Under the pieces are notes generated by a model that was not told the DNA's origin, made no database searches, and worked only from the letters and a program-made list of their open reading frames with translations. Source: Roseicyclus sp. (lineage in GTDB: Bacteria > Pseudomonadota > Alphaproteobacteria > Rhodobacterales > Rhodobacteraceae). From it: a stretch of 64,000 nucleotides of DNA. Every line of letters starts with the position of its first letter. Position 1 is the first letter of the stretch. The position numbers and the translations under genes were made by a program. Location: contig JAGYLB010000108.1 of assembly GCA_018401055.1 (NCBI GenBank), positions 19,972 to 83,971 of the forward strand. The letters are read 5' to 3'. Of this stretch, positions 56,070 through 64,000 are shown one piece after another.

Positions 56070-57245
56070 ATGAGTTTGGGTCCGATCGATGTGGCCGTGA
56101 TCGGGCGTGGCCTGATGGGAACGGCCTGCGCGATGCATCTGGCGCAGGCAGGGTGCCGGGTGAGGCTGGTCGGGCCGGATGGTAAGCGACCCCCTCTGCC
56201 CATGACGGTCCCTTTGGCAGCTTTCATGATGCCGGACGGATCACGCGAGCGATTGCCCATGATCCGGTCTGGGCGCGGCTGTCGACCCGGTCGCTGATAC
56301 GCTACCGTGAGATCGAGACGGCGACCGGTATCAGCTTTTATGCGCCTTGCGGCGGGCTGATGGCGGGGTTGCTCCAAGGCCCAATGGCCGGGTTCACGGC
56401 AGGTTTTCTCGAAACGCCCAAGGCGCTGGGTCTCGCGCATGATCGACTGTCGGGCATGGCGCTGGCGCACCGGTTTCCCATGTTCGACCTGCCCACGGGC
56501 AGCGAAGCGGTGTTCGACCCGGTGGGCGGTACGATAGACCCGCGCGCGATGCGGCGCGCCCATGAGGCGCTGGCCGTCGCTGCCGGGGCCGAGGTGGTGG
56601 CGACCCATGCAACGGCGCGCGACGGCGGGACCATCACGTTGGTCGATGGCGGCAGTTTGAGCGCGGATCATGTCGTCGTGGCGACAGGCGGCTGGGCCTC
56701 GGCCGCGCCACTGACCGCAAGCGCGCCCCGCGATGCGGGTCTATCAGCGCACTGTGACCTTCGCCGAGGTGTCCGAGGCCGAGGCCGCGCGGCTCTCGGG
56801 CATGCCCAGCCTGATCTGGGTGCCCGAGGGCGACCCGACCGACCGCTATCTTCTGCCGCCGATCCGCTATCCGGACGGGCGGCTCTACATCAAGATCGGG
56901 GGCGAGTTCACCAGCCCGGAGGCGACCGATGGCGCTACCCTCAACGCGTGGTTCAAGACGTCGGGCGGGGCGGAGGCCGGGGCGTCCTTGCTGGCCGATC
57001 TGGTGGCGCTGATGCCCGATCTTGCAATCGAGAGCACGGCGACAGCACCCTGCGCTGTGACCTTCACCAAGACGGACTATCCCTATATCGCAAGGCTTGA
57101 CGACCGCGTGACGCTGCTGACGGGGGGAAATGGTTCGGCCGCGAAATGTGCAGACGAACTTGGTCGGCTCGGGGCGGTGGCAGCCCTCGGCGGGAGTGTC
57201 GCCGCCGAGGGATTGGGCGCGGATTTCGCGCCGGTCTTCGCGTGA
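56070..57245 (+). CDS. FAD-dependent oxidoreductase, DAO family (frameshifted)
   Basis: This flavoprotein of about 390 residues resembles D-amino-acid oxidase/glycine oxidase-type enzymes, which oxidise amines or amino acids. VAVIGRGLMGTACAMHLAQA is the FAD-binding GxGxxG motif. DHVVVATGGWASAA is the expected second motif, and the C-terminal LLTGGNGSAAKC and AAEGLGADFAPVFA close the FAD site. Two indels break it: near 56222 (downstream frame reads DAGRITRAIAHDPVWARLST) and near 56725 (before MRVYQRTVTFAEVSEAEAAR). Substrate unknown. Confidence 0.72.
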
Positions 57246-57248
57246 CGG

Positions 57249-57843
57249 TCAGAAGCGGAAGTTGACCGACACGGCCGCGGTGGTGGCATCGGCCTCAAGA
57301 CCGGGCAGGTCGAAATCGTCGAACTCGTGATAGAGAAGCTCGGCGCCGACAGTCACGTTGTTGGCGACGAAAACCTCATAGCCGACAGCCAGGCCGAACC
57401 AGCCGTCGCTGTTGCCAACGGCGGGGTTGGACGTCCGGGCCTGCGCGAGGCCCGCGGTGCCGTAAACCCAGTTCTGGCCCGAGATCGACACCCGCGCGCA
57501 GACCGAGCCGCGTGACCGAATCCACCGAGGTGACGCCGCCAAGGTCGATGTCGGTGTTGTCGTACTGCAGGCCACCGCCGACGATGAAATCGCCGAAATC
57601 ATAGTCGTAGTAGGCGCGCAGACCATAGGTGTAGTCGCTGCCGCTCAGTGCAGGACCGCTGGTCGAGACATCGCCATACCCAAGCTGGCCACCCACCGAA
57701 AAGCCGGTCCAGATGCCGGTGGCGGCGACCGGCGCGGGGGCGATGGTGACGGGGCCGGGGGCCGGTTCGGCCAGGCCACCTGCAAGAGCGGGTGCGGCAA
57801 TGAGAGTCGACAGACCTGCCGCGAGAATTGTGAGACGCTTCAT
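57249..57843 (-). CDS. outer-membrane beta-barrel protein, Omp25/OmpA-like (frameshifted)
   Basis: A signal peptide (MKRLTILAAGLSTLIAAPAL) leads into a barrel of alternating strands, for example IWTGFSVGGQLGYGDVS, DYTYGLRAYYDYDFGDFIVG, NNVTVGAELLYHEFDDFDLP and the C-terminal VSVNFRF with the terminal Phe signature for barrel insertion. The protein is near 195 residues, typical of small opacity/Omp25 porin-like proteins. One indel near 57495 splits it (next frame GQNWVYGTAGLAQART). AAGGAG precedes the ATG at 57841-57843. Faces the FAD oxidoreductase gene. Confidence 0.8.
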
Positions 57844-58059
57844 CTTGTGTGAGCTCCTTGGTTTTTGTTGCTCGGCAATCTCCGCCCAGGTGCGGGCAGT
57901 GATTGGCAAAGACTATTCACGCATCCCCGGCATTCAACGCAGGCGCCGCACACGATCTTGCGAGGTCGGGGCCGGGGGCCGGTTTCCGCCTAAACTGGCC
58001 GCCCGATCCGGCAGGTCGCCGCTTGTTTGGCAGGCAGGCCCGGGCTAGGCCTGTCGATC

Positions 58060-59116
58060 ATGACCTACCGCGATCCTGTCGCCATCGACGTGCTGGCCCC
58101 CAATTTCAAGAAACGCCTGTCCGGTGTGACCGCGACCGTGGTGCGTCTGGTGCCGCTGCAGGCCAGGGGACATCGCCATCGCGGCCGTAGCCCCCGCCCT
58201 GCCCGCCAGCGTGCCGCAGATACGGATGCGCGACGTGCTGACGATGTCGCGGCTGGGCCCGTCGGGCGCGCGGGTCTGGCATGCAAGGCGCAATTCGGAA
58301 ATGCTGGCGGGGATCGTGCTGAAGCGTATTTTGGGCAAGCGCATGAAGCTTGTGTTCACCTCGGCCTCGCAGCGTCGGCACACGCGCTATTCGAAATGGC
58401 TGATCAGCCAGATGGATCACGTCATCTCGACCTCGCGCAAGACTGCGGCCTATCTGGACCGCCCGTCGAGCGTGATCTTGCACGGGATCGATGTGGCGAC
58501 GTTTTCACCACCCGAGAACCGCGCGGCGCTCAAGGCGCGGATGGGCCTGCCCACAGGGCCTTTGATCGGCTGTTTCGGGCGGATCAGGGCGCAGAAAGGC
58601 ACCGGCGATTTCGTCGAGACGATGATCGCGCTGCTGCCCGATTTCCCAGAGGCCACAGCCATCGTCATGGGCCGCGCAACCGGGAAACATCAGGCCTATG
58701 AACGATCCTTGCGGGACCGCATCCATTCGGTCGGGCTGCAAGACCGTATCGTGTTCAAGCCCGAGGTGCCCGTCGACAAGATCGCCGACTGGTATCGCGC
58801 ACTGGATCTGTTCGTCGCGCCGCAGCGTTGGGAAGGGTTCGGCCTGACACCGTTGGAGGCGATGGCCTGCGGTGTGCCGGTCATCGCCACACGCGTCGGC
58901 GCCTTCGAGGAGCTGGTCTTGGACAAGGCGACCGGTGCGCTGGTCCCGCCAGAGGATGTCGGCTCGATGGTGGAGGCCGTGCGCGCCTGTCTGGCCGCCC
59001 CCGACGACCTGCACCGCCAAGGTGCCGCCGCCCGTGCCCATGTCGAGGCGCATTTCGACATCGCGCACGAAGCGGCTGCCATCACCGCGATCTACCGGCA
59101 GCTGTTGGCCGGTTAG
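58060..59116 (+). CDS. GT4 glycosyltransferase, LPS mannosyltransferase-like (frameshifted)
   Basis: This glycosyltransferase of about 350 residues resembles LpcC-type lipopolysaccharide core mannosyltransferases. LVFTSASQRRHTRYSKWLIS and GPLIGCFGRIRAQKGTGDFV are the donor-domain landmarks, VAPQRWEGFGLTPLEAMACG holds the E-x7-E motif, and GVPVIATRVGAFEELV the following loop. The start is MTYRDPVAIDVLAPNFKKR at 58060. An indel near 58160 separates the first 34 residues. The true acceptor is inferred only. It ends 5 bases before the convergent hemF. Confidence 0.8.
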
Positions 59117-59120
59117 CGCC

Positions 59121-60002
59121 TCACGTCCATTTGGCGATGGGCGGCAGGCTCATCAGGACTGCATTGGCGTCATGGCCCGTTTCGAGCCCGAATTTCGTGC
59201 CGCGGTCATAGACGAGGTTGTATTCGGCATAGAGCCCGCGGTGGACCAGCTGCGCCTCACGGTCGGCCTCGGACCACACAGTATGGCGGCGGCGTTCGAC
59301 GCATGGCACGAAGGCCGGCAGAAAGGCGCGGCCAACATCTTGGGTAAAGGCGAAATCGGCCTCCCAGTCGCCGGTATTGAGATCGTCGTAGAAGATTCCA
59401 CCGACACCGCGCGCGCGGTGGCGATGCGGGACGTAGAAATATTCGTCTGCCCATGCCTTGAAGCGCGGGTAGGCGTCAGCGCTGTGGCGCTCGCAATGGT
59501 CCCGCAGAACGTCGTGGAAATGGGCCGTATCCTCGGCGTATTCGATGGCGGGGTTCAGGTCGGACCCGCCGCCGAACCACGATGCAACCGGCGTCCAGAA
59601 CATGCGCGTGTTCATGTGCACCGCGGGGGCATGGGGGTTTTGCATGTGGGCGACCAAGGAAATGCCCGAGGCCCAGAAGGTCGGATCATCCTTGAGGCCG
59701 GACATGTCCTTGCGCGCCGACATGGCCGCGACGGCACGCTCGCCCAACTGGCCATAGACGGTGGAGACGTTGACGCCCACCTTTTCGAACACGCGGCCAC
59801 CGCGCATCACACTCATCAATCCGCCGCCTGCGTCCGATCCGTCGTCGGAGTGGCGTTTGGTTTCGGTCACCTCGAAGCGGCCGGGGGGCTGGTCGCCGCC
59901 CTGCGCATCCTCCAGCGCCTCGAAGGCGGCAACGATGTCGTCGCGCAGGCTGCGGAACCAGGCGGAAGCTCGGGTCTTGCGGTCGTCGAAATTGTCCTTC
60001 AC
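59121..60002 (-). CDS. hemF: oxygen-dependent coproporphyrinogen III oxidase
   Basis: HemF oxidatively decarboxylates coproporphyrinogen III to protoporphyrinogen IX under oxygen. The 293-residue protein has WFGGGSDLNPAIEYAEDTAH and EYFYVPHRHRARGVGGIFYD, which carry the family signature with metal-binding His and Asp, and the C-terminal EYNLVYDRGTKFGLETG. The start is MKDNFDDRKTRASAWFRSLR. It lies near hemC and hemE; no PpsR-type palindrome was found in its 247-base upstream gap. Intact. Confidence 0.95.
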   Translation of the reverse strand: MKDNFDDRKTRASAWFRSLRDDIVAAFEALEDAQGGDQPPGRFEVTETKRHSDDGSDAGGGLMSVMRGGRVFEKVGVNVSTVYGQLGERAVAAMSARKDMSGLKDDPTFWASGISLVAHMQNPHAPAVHMNTRMFWTPVASWFGGGSDLNPAIEYAEDTAHFHDVLRDHCERHSADAYPRFKAWADEYFYVPHRHRARGVGGIFYDDLNTGDWEADFAFTQDVGRAFLPAFVPCVERRRHTVWSEADREAQLVHRGLYAEYNLVYDRGTKFGLETGHDANAVLMSLPPIAKWT

Positions 60003-60249
60003 GGGGCGCGGTCCTTGTCTTGTCTCGGGGCTGTTCTAGCAAAGGTTGAATGGCTGCGCCACGCGCCCTTTTACGCACCCCAGATGCTGTGGAACAGACA
60101 GGCATTGCCGCAAGATCGACCGTCACCCGCCATCGCGCAGGGGTGCGACGTTTTTCGAGCGAACTCCCATGGATTTTCATTCTGAAATGTCATAGTCTTT
60201 TGTCAACCGCCGCACCAGACGGCACCTTGAGGCAGAGCGAGCAGGCTCA

Positions 60250-61833
60250 GTGCAACATCGACCGAGTTTCCCGGCCCTCATCGGGCTGGTCCTACTGTTT
60301 TGCGTGGCTTTGGCCGCGTCGCCCCTGCGGGCGGCGCCCTATGCTGCCATGGTGATGGACGCGCGGACGGGCGAGGTGCTGCATTCGCGCAACGCGGACA
60401 CGCGCCTGCACCCCGCATCCCTGACCAAGATGATGACGCTTTACGTCGCCTTCGAGGCGATCCGGCTCGGCGAGATCACGCTCGATACCGAGGTGCGCAT
60501 CTCGTCGCATGCCGCCAACGAGCCTCCGTCACGGCTGGGCCTGCGGGCCGGGTCCACGATCCGCTTTCGCTACCTGATCCGCGCGGCGGCGATCCGGTCG
60601 GGCAATGACGCGGCGACCGCCATCGCCGAAGCGGTTTCAGGCTCGGAAGAGGCTTTTGCTCGGCGGATGAACCGGACCGCGCGCGCCTTGGGCATGACCC
60701 GCAGCACCTTTCGCAACGCTCACGGGCTGACCGAAGAGGGGCACCTGTCGACCGCGCATGACATGACGATCATGGGACGGCGGCTGTTCTACGATTATCC
60801 GCAATATTACAACATCTTCTCTCGCCGCGAAGAGGATGCCGGGATCGCGCGCGTGCGCAACACCAACCGCGCCGTTCTGGACGCTTATCGCGGGGCCGAC
60901 GGCATAAAGACGGGCTACACGCGGGCGGCAGGTTTCAACCTCGTGGCCTCGGCGGAACGCGGCGATGTGCGCGTGATCGCCACGGTCTTTGGCGGGCAAT
61001 CGGCCGCGTGGCGCAACCAGCGGATCATGGAACTGATGGATCTGGGCTTTGCGCAGGCCCCGCGCGGGCGGCGGTCAGGCGCCCCGCCCTGCCGGTCTAC
61101 GCCCCCGGCGATGACGACGCCCCGACCGGGCGCGAGACGCGACCCTCCGGGCTGGTGAGCCGGTCGCTCCGCCCCCGCCGCGCCCCGGCCCTGCACCAGC
61201 GCTGGTGGCCAGCGCCCCCGCGCCAGAACTACTGGCCGCCATCGAACAGGCGGTAGGCGAGGCCCTGACGCCCGAGACCGCCCCCGCCGCGCCGGAGGTG
61301 GCGCGCCGTCGAGCCTGCCCTGGCCGCCGTCGCCCCTACGGTGGCCCCGCACCAAGGCCCGAGACCGCCCCCCGCCCGAGGCCGCCGTTCAACCCGAAGC
61401 GCCGCCCGAGGCCCCGGCGCCCGCAGTATCTGTCGCGGTCAGCGAGGTTGCGCCCGCACCACGGCCCGAAATCGCCGCCCCGCCCGAGCAGCAGATGGCG
61501 CTGGACGTGCCGCCAAGACCTGCCGATCCGCCGCCGCGCGATCCGGTCGCCCCTGCCGAACCCGAGGTTGTCACCCGCGCGTCATCCAGTGGCGAGCGGC
61601 TGTTCGGCGTTTCGCTAGGCGGCCAGCCCTCGCATCATGCCGCCGAACGGCTGCTGTTGCGCACGGCCTTGAGCGAGGTCACGACCTTCGAGAATTCGTT
61701 GCGCCGCGTGGTGCAGCGTAATGGCGCCTACGAGGCCCGGTTCCAGGGTCTGACGGAAGATCAGGCGCAACGCGCCTGCGCGCGGCTTTCGGCGCGCAAC
61801 ATCCCCTGCGAGACCTTCGGGCCCAGTTCCTGA
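60250..61833 (+). CDS. D-alanyl-D-alanine carboxypeptidase with C-terminal SPOR-like region (frameshifted)
   Basis: This penicillin-binding protein trims peptidoglycan peptides. A signal peptide (ALIGLVLLFCVALAASPLRA) is followed by the serine motif ASLTKMM (SxxK), AIRSGNDAATAIAE (SxN) and GADGIKTGYTRAAGF (KTG). After about residue 290 a Pro/Ala-rich linker follows, in which the frame is lost (about 61080-61495). The last 112 residues, including GAYEARFQGLTEDQAQRACA, resemble a SPOR peptidoglycan-binding domain. GTG at 60250 is the start. Total about 525 residues when repaired. Confidence 0.85.
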
Positions 61834-61836
61834 CCC

Positions 61837-63775
61837 TCAGCGCGACAGGCGCTCGGCAAAGCTGCCGGTGGGCAGTGTTCCGGTCAGTTGCGCCTCGTAG
61901 ATCGCAAGGCTTTCGGTCACGCGCATGATGTAGTTGCGGGTTTCGGTGAAAGGAATCGCCTCGATCCAGAACAGCACATCCTCGGCCTGACGCGGGTCGC
62001 CAAAGCGCTCGACCCATTCGGCGGCGCGGCCCGGCCCGGCATTGTAGGCCGCCGAGACGAGCACCGGGTTGCCGTTGTAACGGTCCAGAAGACCGGCAAG
62101 GAACGTCGCGCCGATCAGCGCGTTATGCGCCGGATCGTCCAACAGGCGGTTCTGGGAATAGGTCAGGCCCAGATCGCGCGCGGTGTCACGCGCGGTGCCC
62201 GGCATGACCTGCATCAGCCCCAGTGCGCCAGCCGGGCTGATCACGGACGGGTTGAATTCCGATTCGCGCCGCGCGATGGCCAGCACGAAGGCCGCGGGCG
62301 CGGGCAACCCCGCCTCGGCCAATGCGGGCACGACGGGGTAGTAGGGGCGCATGATCTCAAAGCCGCCTTGCGCCACACGCTTGCCGATCAGCACCGCGAG
62401 ATAGGGATCACCGAGGCTGAGGGCGAAATCGCCCAGCATCCCGGCTTCTTCCCGCGACAGGCTTTCGGTCAGATGGGTCAGAAAGCGGCTCGCCATGCCG
62501 GTTTCGCCCGCCTCGTACAGCAAAAGGCCCGCGTGAAACACCTCGGACCGGGTGAAACTGGCCTGCCGCCAATCGCCGTAATCCTCGTCACCAAGGAACG
62601 TGGGGTCTATAGGCAGGCCGCCCCGGTCGGCGGCAAGCTGGCCGTAAAAGCTCGACTGGTAGCGCGCGCCAAGCGCATAGGCTTCGGCAGCGGCGGCGGC
62701 ATTGCCGGCTAGGCTTCATGGGCGCGACCCAGCCAGTAGCCCGCGCGGCCCACCGAAATGGGCGACACGACAGTGCCGCGAAAGGCCTCGAAATGGGTGA
62801 TCGCGGTGGCGTGACGGCCCAGCCTGTAGGCGCAATACCCTGCCAGCCACTCCAGTTCGGCGAAATCCGTCGCAGCCGTCACGGGATCGAGGTGATGGTT
62901 CGCGGCGTAGTCGTAGCAGGCAGAAAGGTCGCCATCCCGCATCACGTCGCGCGCCAGATCGGCGCGGCGGTCGGCCCAAGCCGCGGGCGACCCAGCGTGC
63001 GGGGAGAAGCGGACCGCTCCGCCATCAACTCGCCGGCCGTATCCCAGAACCCTGACCGCATGCGCCACAAGAACCGCTCGTAGGCCAGCCCCGCATCTCC
63101 CGCCAGATCGGCAGGCACGGCGGCAATCAGGGTGTCGACACCGGCCGCGCGCGCCCGCAACGCCAGACGCGCGGCGGCCAGCCTCTGCCAGCCTTCGGGC
63201 ACCAGCGGGAACATCGCCCGGGCGCGGTCTTCGGCCCCTTCCCACAGCAGATGGTCCAAACGGTCGATGTGGTGGCTGCCGGAGTTGAGCACATCGCCAA
63301 AGGCCGTGCGCAGCCGACCGGCATCCTCGCCGGTCATGGTGAGCGTGGTCCAGGCGCGGACCGCCTCGGCCTCGGCGGCGGCGCGGTTGCCGCTGGCCTC
63401 ATGCGCCCGGGCCAGCGCAAGCGCACCCGCGCCGGTGGTGGGCAGCTGGTCGGCGAAATAGGCGATGACGCGGGCGGGATCGGTGCCCGTGGGGATCGAC
63501 GGCTCGCCCTGCGCGCGCAGGTAGGCCAGGCCCGGCCAATCTGGGTTGCGGTCGAGGAAATCGATGTATTCCTGCCAGTCGGCACCGCCGCGGCGCAACC
63601 GTGTCCAGCTCAGGATATCGAGCGCCACCGGGTCACGGATCGGCCCCGCTGCCTGTGCCGCAAGCCCAAGATCGCCGCGCGACAGCGCCGCAAGCGCCAG
63701 CCCCAGCGCCTCGGTCTCGGCCCGGGCAGAGAGCGGCGCGATGGCCATGAAGATACAAAACAAGATCCGACGCAT
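61837..63775 (-). CDS. slt: soluble lytic murein transglycosylase (frameshifted)
   Basis: Slt cleaves the glycan strands of peptidoglycan in the periplasm. MRRILFCIFMAIAPLSARAE is the signal peptide (start 63775). A long alpha-helical superhelix follows, and the catalytic SLT domain contains AIARRESEFNPSVISPAGAL with the essential Glu, then GLMQVMPGTARDTARDLGLT and NPVLVSAAYNAGPGRAAEWV. Frames change near 62995 (into FSPHAGSPAAWADRRADLAR) and near 62710, where one C is missing (GRAHEALAGNAAAAAEAYAL). The repaired protein has about 645 residues. Ends 4 bases from the carboxypeptidase gene. Confidence 0.88.
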
Positions 63776-63925
63776 CGCCTGCACCCTTTGTCTGGCACGC
63801 CAAGGATAAGGCGCGAAGGTCACAGCGCAACACACGAACTTGGCATTCTTGCGCACCATCGCTAGTGTCCGCGCGAATTTGCCGAGGCTCGTCGGCCCGG
63901 CCCTCTCAAGAAAAGGATGCGTGTC

Positions 63926-64000
63926 ATGTTCCAAGGCTCGATGCCTGCGCTGGTCACGCCGTTCAAGGACGGCGCGGTGGATTTCGACGCGCTGAAGAAA
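63926..64000 (+). CDS. dapA: 4-hydroxy-tetrahydrodipicolinate synthase, 5' part only
   Basis: DapA condenses pyruvate with aspartate semialdehyde in lysine and peptidoglycan precursor synthesis. Only the first 25 codons are in the window; MFQGSMPALVTPFKDGAVDF is the typical DapA N-terminus. An AAAAGGATG ribosome-binding region precedes the ATG. It continues beyond the right edge. Confidence 0.88.
   Translation, partial: MFQGSMPALVTPFKDGAVDFDALKK

Noticed and set aside
1..64000. tRNA genes, rRNA genes, CRISPR arrays, insertion sequences or prophage genes.
   Set aside because: No tRNA-like T-arm consensus outside coding regions, no regularly spaced repeats of array type, and no transposase, integrase or phage structural protein was recognised.

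Overview
The window looks like a contiguous piece of a GC-rich alphaproteobacterial chromosome, most likely a Rhodobacterales (Roseobacter/Rhodobacter group) member. The basis is gene content and order: rpoZ-rsh-pdxJ-acpS-lepB-rnc-era-recO; chvI-chvG-hprK-rapZ-EIIA-HPr; a fused methylsuccinyl-CoA dehydrogenase of the ethylmalonyl-CoA pathway; dnaX-ebfC-recR; and the families DUF1491 and DUF6473. No tRNA, rRNA, insertion sequence, prophage or CRISPR array was seen.

Layout. 0.1-12 kb: housekeeping genes on the plus strand (rpoZ, rsh, DUF2062, pdxJ, acpS, lepB, rnc, era, DUF1491, recO), with an NAD(P)H oxidoreductase, argC and a Pr6Pr-type membrane protein in between. 11.6-16.6 kb: thpR, an ATPase, mcd, a TauE-type exporter and a DUF3859 protein. 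16.7-24 kb: pckA, then the ChvI/ChvG two-component system coupled to HPr kinase, RapZ, a mannose-type EIIA and HPr, which form a regulatory PTS branch, then an acyltransferase. 24-33 kb: hydroxybutyryl-CoA dehydrogenase, a DUF6473 protein, etfA/etfB, a PAQR protein, a dnaX-ebfC-recR-methyltransferase operon, and the SRP RNA with its own promoter. 33-42.5 kb: an alpha/beta hydrolase, an ABC uptake system, cpdB, nudC, a sulfotransferase, an SRPBCC protein and a DMT exporter. 42.5-45.4 kb: a copA-cueR copper operon with a 19-bp-spacer MerR-type promoter. 45.4-53.7 kb: a tightly overlapping dTDP-L-rhamnose and sulfotransferase operon. 53.8-64 kb: hemC, hemE and hemF, an FAD oxidoreductase, an outer-membrane barrel, a GT4 glycosyltransferase, a D,D-carboxypeptidase with a C-terminal SPOR-like region, a lytic transglycosylase, and the start of dapA.

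Working together. The rhamnose operon carries all four rml genes, a two-domain glycosyltransferase and three sulfotransferase-like genes. It is the best candidate for a little-described system, a sulfated rhamnose-containing surface glycan. mcd, etfAB, hydroxybutyryl-CoA dehydrogenase and pckA fit assimilation of acetate or poly-hydroxybutyrate carbon. The hemC-hemE divergent region holds a TGTC-N10-GACA palindrome, the PpsR/CrtJ consensus, which hints at a phototrophic lineage.

Major caveat. About 27 genes, many of them essential (acpS, lepB, rnc, era, dnaX, hemE), are broken by single-base insertions or deletions that are easily repaired by eye. This is much more likely assembly or sequencing error than gene decay. 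Spans given for these genes are the reconstructed full genes.
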